From positions 434,001 to 498,000 of the forward strand of contig NZ_CP159510.1 in NCBI RefSeq assembly GCF_040529185.1: 64,000 nt of DNA. Reading direction: 5' to 3'. The notes beneath the pieces are model-generated. The model was not told the DNA's origin and made no database searches. It saw nothing but the letters and a program-made list of their open reading frames with translations. The stretch is from Sporolactobacillus sp. Y61. Its GTDB lineage: Bacteria > Bacillota > Bacilli > Bacillales > Sporolactobacillaceae. Positions 15,436 to 26,600 of this stretch are shown piece after piece; positions within the stretch are counted from its first letter, which is position 1, and each line of letters begins with the position of its first letter. The translations under genes and the position numbers were made by a program.

Positions 15436-17253
15436 TTAATCCAATGCACCTCCGAAAGCAGAGACAACATCTTCACCATTCAGGTTGATAACTTTTTTAC
15501 CCATAGCATTACTAATTAAATTTATTAACGATTTAGCTCTCTTTAAAAAATATTTATCAAAGTCATCTACTTTAAGATCATCAATATCAATTAGATGAGA
15601 TCTAACATTGCTTTCTAACTGAGATTCCGCTACATGACCGTTATCTTTGATCCTCTTCATATAAACACTAGGGGCGTTCCCACCAATTATCCTGTTTGTC
15701 CGAGCAAACAATGGCGTTTTATTAACAATAGAATTCCATTTCTTTTTATCTATCTTTCTTTTGATACAATAATCGCGCGGAAATATATGGTGAATATCCG
15801 TCCTTTCATCGAGGAACACTATAAAATCCATCTGTCTGCCACTAATAAAATCGCAACAGTGATTCTTTAAAATTAATGCCATAATTCCTTTATAAGCGGC
15901 ACTTTGCCGTGTTTGAAGGGACAGAAGTCTTGTAGGTTCAAAATATGCTCTCTGTACCGTATCAGGTTCTTTTCCATCATGTATCCATCCTAAAACGCCA
16001 CTAACATCACTTGCATACCTTGTTTCATTTGCTCCACCATACATTTCACCGAAAACACCACACCAATACCATCGCGAAATCTTTTCTTTAATCGTACCAT
16101 CCTGAGCCATGGGACCAAGAACAGCAAATATAACCGACATTGGAATTAACTGAGTACTATATGGCAGATCACGTGATGAGAAAATTCTCTGTTCTTTAAG
16201 AAAGCTAGCACTCTGAAGAAAGCCTTCAGTTAATTGATCTGCATATTTTTTGTAATCATTAAGTTTTAACTTAAGTACATCTTTTTTCTTACAACTTATT
16301 GCTTCGCCACCATTTTGCCTCAAATAATATCTGGACAGTAGTGTTATCGATGTTAAAAAATCTGTAGATGAAACATCAGACAATAAGGCGTCTGCTTTAT
16401 TTGAAATAGATAAAGCAGACTTCTGAATGAACTTTTCTTTTCGCATTTCCCAGTCTTTCCGCAATTCAAAGTTATCCGCAGCAAATGTAGCCGTAATTAA
16501 CTCAAAAACAGTTAATGAGACACCTCCAGTATTTACATTTTCAAATACCTGACAAACTGCTTCTTTCGGCGTCTCCTTACTTAATGTAATTACCGGAACC
16601 TTGTAAGCCTGAATTTGTGCTAATATTTTTGCGTTAAAATTCATGTATCGATCGAGAATCTGTGGCGCATAATTATGAAATTTTTGATACTCGTTTTGCC
16701 ATTGTGTGCAGGCAATCATGTCATAGACAATATTTAGTGGAAACATATGATTCTTAAATTCATTTTCTTTTGTAGAAAGATCAAGATCTATATTCCGCCC
16801 AAAATTTGATCTAATCTTTTTATCCTCTGGAACCGAGATTACTGCATCAACTCTATCAATTGTACTGTTCAAACATTTTTCAATATCCAAATAATAGTAG
16901 CGATTAATTTGTTTATTCTTATTTGTCTTCGTAAGCATAGGGCCTCTAAAATACATAGCACCAAAAATTGAAGTTAACCTCTGCTGTCCATCAAGAACAA
17001 GAATCTCTGGTTTGTTCTTACTACTTGATCCACTAAATGGTTTATACTTAAATCGTATCGAATCACCACCATATTCCAAGAACATTAGTGCACCGACTGG
17101 ATAAGAATTCGATATGCTGGCGATTAATGCCCTAATGCGATCATCATCCCATACCCAGCCACGTTGGAAATCCGGCAATTGATTTAATCCCTTATTTATA
17201 GCTACCAGGATTTCTGACATTGGAATATCGTTTGATCTAAAAATATTTGCCAT
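15436..17253 (-). CDS. DUF262 / HNH (GmrSD-type) protein, candidate defence nuclease
   Basis: A 605-residue protein joining a DUF262 (ParB-like) N-terminal domain to a DUF1524-type HNH C-terminal domain, as in the type IV modification-dependent restriction enzyme GmrSD. DFQRGWVW (28-35) and LDGQQR (87-92) are the DUF262 nucleotide motifs; FENVNTGGVSLTVFEL lies near 260. DIHHIFP (486-492), then N511 and N520, form the HNH pattern. The start ATG 17253 is 9 bases after AGGTG; a GTG at 17265 is possible. It is last in a four-gene minus-strand row, 224 bases after the DUF499 gene. Nuclease activity is expected from the family, not shown. Confidence 0.85.
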   Translation of the reverse strand: MANIFRSNDIPMSEILVAINKGLNQLPDFQRGWVWDDDRIRALIASISNSYPVGALMFLEYGGDSIRFKYKPFSGSSSKNKPEILVLDGQQRLTSIFGAMYFRGPMLTKTNKNKQINRYYYLDIEKCLNSTIDRVDAVISVPEDKKIRSNFGRNIDLDLSTKENEFKNHMFPLNIVYDMIACTQWQNEYQKFHNYAPQILDRYMNFNAKILAQIQAYKVPVITLSKETPKEAVCQVFENVNTGGVSLTVFELITATFAADNFELRKDWEMRKEKFIQKSALSISNKADALLSDVSSTDFLTSITLLSRYYLRQNGGEAISCKKKDVLKLKLNDYKKYADQLTEGFLQSASFLKEQRIFSSRDLPYSTQLIPMSVIFAVLGPMAQDGTIKEKISRWYWCGVFGEMYGGANETRYASDVSGVLGWIHDGKEPDTVQRAYFEPTRLLSLQTRQSAAYKGIMALILKNHCCDFISGRQMDFIVFLDERTDIHHIFPRDYCIKRKIDKKKWNSIVNKTPLFARTNRIIGGNAPSVYMKRIKDNGHVAESQLESNVRSHLIDIDDLKVDDFDKYFLKRAKSLINLISNAMGKKVINLNGEDVVSAFGGALD

Positions 17254-17477
17254 CTTTATCATCACCTATCTTCTGCAAATTAGTTCCAGTTTGGTTGTAG
17301 TATAGGACCTCTATGACGATATTAAATGGATTAAGTCAGTGAACTATCGAGATATTTAATCCTGAATTATTCATAGAGCACTGTTCCCCCATCATTTAGG
17401 CGGTGATTCATAATTAAACAAGCGCACTATTGAAACCTTGTCCCCACATGATTATTACCTCTCAGCTGTGGTTAATA

Positions 17478-20400
17478 TTATTCATCAAACCCAAAGTTAT
17501 CAATTTTTAATGTTCGACAATTTTCGCTGACCGTTCGGATGGTTTCTGGTGGAATTCCTTTTGTTACATTGGCATCGACATCAAGCTTAATATCGACATC
17601 ACTCCCATCGAGTGATGTAACATGATTAATGATCTCATCAACAAGGCGGCTCACATCACGATTGATTCTTGTGTTGTCCAATTTGGCAGACATATGAAAG
17701 TGAATAACTTGTGCTGCTTTTTCTTGCTTGTCCCCATTATCTTTATTTGGATTTGGATCGACTTCAACAGCCGCTCCTCCATCATGATTTTCACTGCCAC
17801 CTGGATTGATTTCAGAAGGAGCAGGTTCTTTGATGGTCTGTTCTTTGGTCAATTGTTTTAATGCAATGACAAGTTTAACCAGGTAACTATTTGGATTAAC
17901 CTCAGTTATAGGCCGATTATATGTCAAGCCTATATATCGCTCTTCGCTCTTTGCTTCTGCAAGGGCAAAATATTCTGTTGAATGAATCCCCTCACAAATT
18001 GCCCTTTCCAACACTTCATAAGATGCCAGGCGAGGTAAATAGCAATACGAGCAAAGCTGCTCCCACAACTGTTTAATGGAGATGTCATCCCTGTTTTTCC
18101 ACAGAACATTATCCAGTTCCAGTAGCAATAGAGCAGGTGCCCATTGCGTGATTAAAGCATCCTTTTGTTCCATGTCTCGCACTGCCCTTGCCACAATGCT
18201 GTCATCACTGCCGCCAATATTTGAACTGTCCCATATAATTGCTTTCAAGTCTATTTCCCGGTCAATCCGTGGCACAAGCAGCCATTGATACGCATTTTTA
18301 ATCCGAGATCTTGCAGTCTCATCACTACGATCAATATTAACTTTAGTTTCTTTGACCTGAGTTGCATCTAGATTCAGCGACTCTTTGTCTCGTAAAATGG
18401 ATTGCCACGCCAGATAAAGGCGAATAGTTATTTTCAACGATGGAATTTGATTCACATCCGATGCTACAAAAGCGAGCATGTTTCGATAGAGCCTCGCTGT
18501 ATTGCCACGATTATCCAATATATTTTGAGCTGCGGAAATGGCTCGACTATTTTTTGATCTTGAATCATAGGTATCGGTTGGTTTGAGGATCACCAACCGA
18601 GCAAATTGGTCATCCGGAACATCTAACGACGACGAAGGACAAATGTGGAGGCCGCCAAAAGGTTTTTCCTTCCGTTCTTTCCGCAGACGACGTTCAATTT
18701 CGTTGAGCACGTCTGACTCCGAGAACAGTGTGATTGCCCTGTCTTCGGCTGTTTTTCTCAATGTGGGATGTGTATCAAACCAGAAACGATTATTTGATGA
18801 ATCAGCGTATAGATAACTAAGTTTATTCTGTAATTTGCCAAGTGCATCATTGAAAACGGATATCTGTTCCCCCGGTTGGGCAATCCCTAAACGTATACTT
18901 GATGATTCTATTCCCCTGACAGACTGTTTCTTGTTCGTTGGTGCACTCCCAAATAGTATCGTACGGGCAACTCGTCTGCATGCTAAGTACTGACCAAAGC
19001 GCCTATTCTGTTGATCTTCTATATACGGAATCGAATTTTTCCCATCGACTTCATGGTCGATAATCGCATTCCAGCTTTCAGGAAGATAACGTGTCAGTTC
19101 ATCACGTATGAGGGGATTGTCCAGAGAAATTGATGATGGCATGATCATTAGACCTGCATCGTTATTCATCCACAGATCGTGAACGACGGCAGCCATCAAC
19201 CGCAGGACGCCACGCGTCCTCTGAAAATTTTCCAGTGTTGCCCAATCATCATAAAGCCGATGGAAAACTTCCGGGTGAATTGGGTAACAGGCGATCAGTT
19301 CCCTTTTGTATGCTAATTCCTTGGCCTGAATTGGAAAATCGGAACTATTGTTTTGATACATCTTACTAAATTGACTGCATACCTGCTCACGTCCTGCCGG
19401 ATCTTTGCAGTCAAGGAAGAGTCGTCTTCGAACCACTTCAAAACCTTCGTCCGCAGCTACCGGTTTCCATACCGACTCCATTCGGCCAAATGTATGCTCA
19501 ATAGTTGCCAACACTTGCCTGCCGGCTTCCCCACCAATTTCAAGATTCGATTCTGGTATTGAAGCAACAACAAGACTGTTTTTACTGGCTCGGGCAGCTT
19601 CTGTGATTTCCTGAATAAACGAAATAATATTTTCAAAACTCCCGGCAGGTAAACCACTCACCCCATAAATTTTACGTGCATAAGCGACCAGCTCATCAAT
19701 CAGGACTACGCATGGTCCGCACGCATTGAAGAGATTTTTTAAAGCTTCTGAGCCAGGTGAAATGCCTTTTCGATCCGCTTCTTTTACATAACTGTAAAGT
19801 TGTGGGTTTCCTTCTGATGCAGCCAGTTGAGCAGCCATTTCCCCCCAAAGTGTATTGATCGTAATACCTGGGAAATTATTCGGCCTCTTGCTTTTTGACG
19901 GATTTAGGGCCGTTCCAACAAGTACTGAAATATTCGCCTTTGGTAAAGATTTAAGGCCTGCTTTTTCAAGTACAGATTTGGCATTAGGGATCTTATCAAT
20001 AGACACTTTTCCGCCAAGCAAATGATAAAGTGCTAACATGCTGTGTGTTTTCCCGCCGCCAAAAGCTGTCTTCAATTGAATCACCGGTTCGCCGCCACTG
20101 CCTGTTACTCGTTCGAGTGCCTGAACGAGCAGATTCGACATGCCTTCGGTAACATACGTCCGGGCAAAAAACTCGACTGGATCCTGATATTCATAACTCG
20201 CATCGCCATGTGCGACTTGAGCAAGATCGGCGGCAAACTCTGCATTCTTATAGCGACCTGCTGCTACATCCGGATGTGGTTCAATGACATCGCGCCAGCT
20301 GGGCAGTCCATTGAGTGGTACTTCCCGCATAATGCCGCGGTTTTTTGCTGTTCTAGCATCTCCCGTCCGATTATTCTGAACAACGGCTGTTGATCCCTTT

Positions 20401-20849
20401 TCCGATCCATAGCGGAATTTTCGCATCAGCGATCGGATGTTCTCAGCGCTCTCTGCATCAATTTGCTCGCAAAGGCGCGACATTGTATCCAGCGCCCGCC
20501 ACGTATAATCGTCATCGAAATCTTCACTCCCAGCATGAGCCCACTTGTTTCGTACACCCTTTAATTCCTTGGTCCAGGTGCGATGATCGATCGACAGCTT
20601 TTTACGAAATACCTGATTCCACTGAAAATCAATCAGGTTTAAACATGCAGCAATATCCAGTGAATCAACCAACTTGCCCCACGAACCGGTTAACGGAAGA
20701 TTCCGTTTTTGTTCATCCCGAAGTACATCAAGTACACCGCTCAACCACCAATTATCTTTATACTCAATCTGCAATTCCCGTGCAATATAAGGAGCAAGAG
20801 CTTTTAACAAATATTCGAATCCCCTATTAACTAACTCGTGATTGCTCAT
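17478..20849 (-). CDS. DUF499 (COG1483-type) ATPase with N-terminal Swt1-like HEPN domain
   Basis: A 1123-residue AAA-like ATPase. Residues 1-135 look like a Swt1-type HEPN helical domain with R100-NKWA-H105, the R-X4-H motif of HEPN ribonucleases. Residues ~225-600 form the DUF499 core, with Walker A in AFGGGKTH (262-269) and Walker B VVLIDE (381-386). The C-terminus has a VDPNPNKDN-rich linker and a conserved end domain. Its ATG overlaps the methylase stop by four bases; SD GGGGGAG. This family is found beside DUF1156 methylases in defence islands and is related in role to BrxC/PglY. A motor or scaffold role is inferred. Confidence 0.87.
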   Translation of the reverse strand: MSNHELVNRGFEYLLKALAPYIARELQIEYKDNWWLSGVLDVLRDEQKRNLPLTGSWGKLVDSLDIAACLNLIDFQWNQVFRKKLSIDHRTWTKELKGVRNKWAHAGSEDFDDDYTWRALDTMSRLCEQIDAESAENIRSLMRKFRYGSEKGSTAVVQNNRTGDARTAKNRGIMREVPLNGLPSWRDVIEPHPDVAAGRYKNAEFAADLAQVAHGDASYEYQDPVEFFARTYVTEGMSNLLVQALERVTGSGGEPVIQLKTAFGGGKTHSMLALYHLLGGKVSIDKIPNAKSVLEKAGLKSLPKANISVLVGTALNPSKSKRPNNFPGITINTLWGEMAAQLAASEGNPQLYSYVKEADRKGISPGSEALKNLFNACGPCVVLIDELVAYARKIYGVSGLPAGSFENIISFIQEITEAARASKNSLVVASIPESNLEIGGEAGRQVLATIEHTFGRMESVWKPVAADEGFEVVRRRLFLDCKDPAGREQVCSQFSKMYQNNSSDFPIQAKELAYKRELIACYPIHPEVFHRLYDDWATLENFQRTRGVLRLMAAVVHDLWMNNDAGLMIMPSSISLDNPLIRDELTRYLPESWNAIIDHEVDGKNSIPYIEDQQNRRFGQYLACRRVARTILFGSAPTNKKQSVRGIESSSIRLGIAQPGEQISVFNDALGKLQNKLSYLYADSSNNRFWFDTHPTLRKTAEDRAITLFSESDVLNEIERRLRKERKEKPFGGLHICPSSSLDVPDDQFARLVILKPTDTYDSRSKNSRAISAAQNILDNRGNTARLYRNMLAFVASDVNQIPSLKITIRLYLAWQSILRDKESLNLDATQVKETKVNIDRSDETARSRIKNAYQWLLVPRIDREIDLKAIIWDSSNIGGSDDSIVARAVRDMEQKDALITQWAPALLLLELDNVLWKNRDDISIKQLWEQLCSYCYLPRLASYEVLERAICEGIHSTEYFALAEAKSEERYIGLTYNRPITEVNPNSYLVKLVIALKQLTKEQTIKEPAPSEINPGGSENHDGGAAVEVDPNPNKDNGDKQEKAAQVIHFHMSAKLDNTRINRDVSRLVDEIINHVTSLDGSDVDIKLDVDANVTKGIPPETIRTVSENCRTLKIDNFGFDE

Positions 20850-23629
20850 TGATCTCCCCCCTGAAAGAAATTCAGTTGCTGCGTATCTTGCCGGCGAAGC
20901 TCAGCTGCTTTATTTTGAATATCCGGCCAGGCTGTTACCAGTGAATTGAAGGCAAATGCTTCCTTTGTCCATTTTTTCCGTTCAGCAATGGTGAAAAGCC
21001 GATAAACAAGTGCCCGTGCATCTTCCGCATTAGTACCGGCAACTTGGGCAACGATCCTGGCGGCCTCCTGATTGCCTTTGCCAGTTTCCATTGCCCTTGT
21101 CAGTTGCTGTGCCAGAAGCCAAATCAGCGATCCGTCTTTTTTAACATCTTCAGGCAATTCTTCGCGGGTAAGTAATCTCACTACGCCGTTATCCGCCTGC
21201 AGTATTTTTTCCCGTTCGATTTGATTAATCGAGACGTTTTTGGCATTAGCCAGTACCTCTGCTTCCCCATATTTAATTGTGTTATAGGCATACTGTTCAT
21301 ATAAATCCACACAAAAACGACTGTATTGATCCAAATGTCCGCTTTGTTCGGATAAATACATATCCAATTCCTGATTGATGATTTGCAATGCCGACCGAAC
21401 ACTCATTGGCGTTCCATCTGCTTCTAATACTTTCGTATATTTCGAGAACACAGCCATCCCAGGACCGATCGCAGATTGTGCCAAGTCAACGGGTGCAATA
21501 TTCGATTGCTGCAGCTTAAACAGTGCCGGTCGTAATTCACGTTTCAGACCATTGATAAATTGACGCCGCGTCCCTATTGACGCATCTGCATGACGTTTAC
21601 GACAGACAAGAACGATGGAAGAAGTTAATGAGTTAGTGCCAATACTTAGAGATCTACCTTTTTTTTCCGTGCTAAACGGCCATGTTCCTGTTATTGAAAA
21701 TCCCTCATGGATAATTGCTGAGAGAATCGTTTCCCACCCTTTAGAAATTGTTTTGTTATTGTCACTACTGGTTTCTTTTTGTTTAAAAGCATAGTAGATT
21801 GTAACAGGTATGTCATTACAGCTATGTAAATATATTTCTTTGAAGGCTTCCTTCATACCTTTTTCAAAGTTCATTTTTGCTTTTTCCTGGTTCCCACCAT
21901 ATCTATAAGGAGTTGCAACCAACTCTTCCTTTTTGGGAACTAACATCGTGCTAAAAATATTAGGGTATGCATGAATGAGACAACGTCTTAACCAAATATA
22001 GAAAAAGTCAGACAAATCAGCATATCCGATATTATCATAATAAGGCGGATCAGTAGAAACCATTGTGTTAGTTATTTTTAATTGATTTACTGCACTTTGT
22101 TGATATGCCTCTCCATTTATTTTCCCCTTACATAATGAAGTAAATGCCTCGCACAACCTTTTGAATAAACTATCAAAACTTCCTGATGAATGACTAAAAA
22201 TATTGCATTCAGCAAAATCCCATACCATAGGTATCGCTTGGCGGGCAAAGGTATTTCTCATTTGCGCATTTGTATTATTCCAACTACAGATCGAGGAAGA
22301 ATGATTTGCAATTTGATCGACCAAAAATGCCAAATATACGCCAACTGCTTCGCCATACGCTTTTGCCCCGACACCGCCCTTTGCAAGTTGAATGCCATCA
22401 TTAGCCATTCCGGCGGCAACTGCATCTGCTTCCACTTTTTTCTGCGCCTCTCTAACCAAATCACTGAATGTTGTTAAAGCAGTTAACTGCCGATTGGTGA
22501 AAAGATCAGCAAAATTTCTTAATCCATAATTAGGCGTTTTAAAATCTCGAGGATTATGAGTAATCGTCGCATCTGGATAATCACTTGGCTTCCCAACTAC
22601 AGCTGTTTGCTTTTGAAAATCATCTGCTGAGAGATAAATTCTCCCCTTGTTGCCTTCCGCAACAACAGCAATCAACTGTGTCCCCATTCGTCCAGCTTTC
22701 CCCTCTTCACGTATATAAGGAAATCCGACAGGGGCTCCACAACAAATGCAATGGGCGCCGCGCCGATTCACTGTACCTACAGCATCTTTTTCCCCATATT
22801 TCACTTCATATGTAATTGATTTCCCAGCAATTATTGGCTCAACATAAGCCTCTTTACCCTTCTTCTTCGATAAAATAAAGGAGCGTGCCAGGGGCATTTC
22901 ACAGCCACAGGCTGGATTCGGACATTTTACCGTCCGAGCCCATAGCCAGGCGATCACTGTTGCTTTTCCGCCACCCATTTTTTTGGGTAGGTCAACCTTC
23001 GGATAGAGATTGCCAATTCGCTTGAATGCTTCCTTTTTCATCCACTCGCCATAGTACCGAACATCTTCAGCCAGTCCTTCAGCACCTGACCAAGTATTGT
23101 CCATCGTTTCGGTCCGTGATTTAGGATTAACTGCCGGATGATCGGCAAATTTCGGTGGGATTTCGATCATTGCTTTGTTGATCATGACAGCTACCGGATT
23201 GAGATCGCCGGCGTGTGCTTCAAGTCCCAGGCGTTGTGCCTCAAGTGGAATCGATCCGCCACCCGCAAACGGATCGAGCAGCGGCGGCGGATTACCGTTT
23301 GTTGATTTGCTGATTTCCGCTTTTGCCTGATTCAGGATCTCTTTATTATTCGAATTCTCCCATTTTACCAGTTTTTCAAGGAGTGAAAAAAGGCGGTTTC
23401 GTTCTTCTAACTGTGCTTCTTCCGTTGGAAATTGTTCCGGATGAGACGATGGATCATCAACTAATGAGGCAAAGATAACTGCTCGCGCGGCAGCAAGCGG
23501 ACGCCTCGCCCACCATAAATGCAGCGTCGACGGATGACCGTGCCGGATTGATTTTTCTCGTGCTGAAGCCTGATTAATTGCTTTAAGCGGCAATGCTACT
23601 TCAATTAATTTTTTCCGAGTCAATGTCAT
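20846..23629 (-). CDS. DUF1156 (COG1743-type) adenine-specific DNA methylase with zinc ribbon
   Basis: A 927-residue DNA methyltransferase. The DUF1156 head is residues ~5-60 (SIRHGHPSTLHLWWARRPLA). SAM motif I is DPFAGGGS (119-126), and the catalytic motif DPPYYDN (527-533) fits amino-methyltransferases. Between them is a Zn ribbon of C236-X4-C-X-C243 and HCICC (293-297), probably in the target-recognition part. A four-base gap separates it from the helicase, and it overlaps the DUF499 gene by four bases, so the three are coupled. Probably modifies adenine in host DNA to mark self. Recognition site not predictable. Confidence 0.88.
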   Translation of the reverse strand: MTLTRKKLIEVALPLKAINQASAREKSIRHGHPSTLHLWWARRPLAAARAVIFASLVDDPSSHPEQFPTEEAQLEERNRLFSLLEKLVKWENSNNKEILNQAKAEISKSTNGNPPPLLDPFAGGGSIPLEAQRLGLEAHAGDLNPVAVMINKAMIEIPPKFADHPAVNPKSRTETMDNTWSGAEGLAEDVRYYGEWMKKEAFKRIGNLYPKVDLPKKMGGGKATVIAWLWARTVKCPNPACGCEMPLARSFILSKKKGKEAYVEPIIAGKSITYEVKYGEKDAVGTVNRRGAHCICCGAPVGFPYIREEGKAGRMGTQLIAVVAEGNKGRIYLSADDFQKQTAVVGKPSDYPDATITHNPRDFKTPNYGLRNFADLFTNRQLTALTTFSDLVREAQKKVEADAVAAGMANDGIQLAKGGVGAKAYGEAVGVYLAFLVDQIANHSSSICSWNNTNAQMRNTFARQAIPMVWDFAECNIFSHSSGSFDSLFKRLCEAFTSLCKGKINGEAYQQSAVNQLKITNTMVSTDPPYYDNIGYADLSDFFYIWLRRCLIHAYPNIFSTMLVPKKEELVATPYRYGGNQEKAKMNFEKGMKEAFKEIYLHSCNDIPVTIYYAFKQKETSSDNNKTISKGWETILSAIIHEGFSITGTWPFSTEKKGRSLSIGTNSLTSSIVLVCRKRHADASIGTRRQFINGLKRELRPALFKLQQSNIAPVDLAQSAIGPGMAVFSKYTKVLEADGTPMSVRSALQIINQELDMYLSEQSGHLDQYSRFCVDLYEQYAYNTIKYGEAEVLANAKNVSINQIEREKILQADNGVVRLLTREELPEDVKKDGSLIWLLAQQLTRAMETGKGNQEAARIVAQVAGTNAEDARALVYRLFTIAERKKWTKEAFAFNSLVTAWPDIQNKAAELRRQDTQQLNFFQGGDQ

Positions 23630-23633
23630 TTCC

Positions 23634-26600
23634 TCATTTCTCTAAGAGCACTATTGAGTGATGTACTAATTTCATTATATCGTAGTTTACACTGGTAGCA
23701 CCAAAGTCCGGGGCCTTTATAAATGGTTTTTTCAAATAAATGGTGTGCGTTTTCACTCCATCGACTTTCACGAGTGCCAAAATGAACTCATCTGGTTTAT
23801 TCAGAGCAGTCAGGATTTCATTCTTACTGAGTGTCACTGTTGTGGCATCGCGTGTTCGCCCTTTTACTTCAATAAAGCGGAGACAACTCCCGCCGTGCCT
23901 TTGAGCTTCGGGAATTATCGATTCAATATCATAGCCACATTTTTTTATACTGACATCCTCAGGCACAAAGCCAAGCTCCCGTTCAATCATCATAACAGCT
24001 CGCATGCCGGCCAGCTCGATTATCCGCCGGTCTTTTCCAAACAATCCTGCAGTCGAGGGTTTTCCAAATAGCTTCGTCAGTAATCCCAGAGGAACAACAA
24101 GCGAACCCCCAACGACTTTTGGCGGTATGGGTGATAGATGTTTCGCCTGCTCCAGTTCAGCCAGTCTTTTTCTCATCCTGCCTTCCAGTTCCTCGGCACG
24201 TCGAGTCGCCAGTTTGGAATTAAGCTTAGCATTGGTTTTGCCTGTTGCTTCTTTTTCTTTCAAATCTGCCGCCTGATAGTCCCAATATTGAATCTCAGCC
24301 GTTAACCGTTCCTTCACCGCTTTCATTGTTTTCTCGATTAATTTTACTTTGTGACTTTTCACAGTTTGAAAATGATCAGGAATAATCTGTTCGATCGCAT
24401 AGCGTTTTGCACGTTCTTCCACATTGTGCATCAGCCATGACTGGTTTTTGATATACCCCTTGATACGTTTTCTTTCTTCTTCATTTGCCGGCCTATAATC
24501 AAGATATGGTGCATAACCAGCGTTCATCGACGTACCGTTTTCTTTCAATTCAACAAAATGAACATGTTTGGAGATAACCCTGCGTGTTCCGTTATCAAGA
24601 ATTTTTCCGTCCTGAATCGCATCTTCTATGTAGAAAAGCAGCCTTGGATCGATATTTTCATCATTTTCATCTACATAGATCGTACCACGTTTCAGTACAT
24701 CCCCGTAACGTTCCAGAATCAAACCAATTGTAGCGTCCAACAAAGGTTGCCCGGGGCAAAGAAGAACAGCCGTTGCCTTTCCATGAAGATGGCAGGATGT
24801 TTTATCAAAGCAGACACGCTCATACTTTCTAAGAATTGGTTCATCAAGCGTACTTTCATTGAAGTGTCGGATGGTGTATGGAACAGAGGTGATTTCATAT
24901 CTCCCCTGTTCTCTGGGTTTAATTGATCCCCCTAATTTTGTGAATGCTTCTTTAAAGAACGCTTCGATAAAATGTGGTTGTAATTTATGGGCTTCCGCAC
25001 GTTCCATATCTTCACGAATTTCCGATACCTGATGGATATCCATCGTATCTTCCGTCAATGCCCGCTCTTTAAGCAGATTTTTCAATGCCTTTTGATCCAG
25101 CGAATGATCAACCACCTGATCCAATCTGGCTTTAACCTCCGGACGATTACCATAACGAACTGCTTCAATAAGCAGCTGACGTAAAGATTTATTTTCAAAC
25201 TTCACTTTCCCCAGGATATCGAATACTTTGCCGCCTAGTGCTTTACGCTCGTTATTCAATTTGGCCAATAATTTTTGATAAACCTGGCCTTCACGCGTTT
25301 TATTAGAAACAAGATTCCAGAAATGACACACCTCTGTCTGTCCGATACGATGGATGCGTCCGAAGCGCTGTTCCAGTCGATTCGGGTTCCATGGAAGATC
25401 ATAATTGATCATCAGATGCGCTCGCTGCAGGTTGATCCCTTCACCGGCAGCATCTGTCGCAATAAGGATACGAACTTCTTTATCCTGTTTAAACAGTTCT
25501 TCAACATGATGGCGATCTCTCCGCTGCATGCCACCATGAATGGTTACAACGGCATGGTCATTGCCTAGTAAAGAACATATTTTATTTGTCAAATAATAAA
25601 GTGTATCCTTATGTTCCGTAAAAATAATCAGTTTTTCCCTCTGACCATCAGGACTGAACATATTCTTATCTTCTTGAAGAAGTTTCGAAAGTTCTTCCCA
25701 CTTCCGATCATCACCGGTTGCTCTCACTTCCGTAGCTGCTTGTTCCAGGTGTTTCAATGTTTCGATCTCTGCTTCCATTTCTTTGATAGTTGATGACGCG
25801 GATGCTTGATCCGCGATACGATCTTCAACCGATTCAAACTCTTCACCAGGCATCTCATCAAGGTCATAAAAATCATCATCATTTTTTAAAGCAAGCGAAT
25901 CTTGAGAAACATGACGCTGCATCTTTTCCTCAGTTACCCGTTGCTCTAAGCGTTCCCGCCTACGCCTTAGTGATTGATAAATGGCTTCTGGTGAAGATGC
26001 AAGCCTGCGTTGTAGAATAGTTAACGCGAAACCGACTGTATTCCTTCGTTCAGTGTTCAGCTTATCTGCGCGATTAAACTCTTCCTGAACATATTCAGTG
26101 ACTGCTTCATAAAGTTGTGCTTCCTTAGGAGATAAATCATAATTAACGGTATAAGCAATTCGTTCCGGGAAAAGTGGCGTCCCGTCAAATTTGAGCAGCT
26201 CCTCTTTCACCAAACGTCGCATGACATCGGACACGTCAATTGATTGCTGACTGGAGCGTAACTTTCCTTCAAAGCGATCGGGATCGATCAGCGACATGAA
26301 CAGTTGAAAATCTTCTTCTTTTCCATTATGCGGTGTCGCTGTAAGTAATAGAAAATGGCGTGTAATCGTTGACAGTAGCTGACCGAGTCTGAAACGCTTC
26401 GTATATTTCACTTCGCCACCAAATACAGTGGCTGACATCTTATGTGCTTCATCGCAGACAATAATGTCCCAGTCAATCGCTTTCAGTTTTTTCTGAAGGC
26501 CATCATTTCGCGCCAATTTATCAAGACGGGCAATGCAGAAGGGCATTTCTTCAAAGACATTCCCTGTTACAGCTGAGTCTATATTATCATTATTAAGTAT

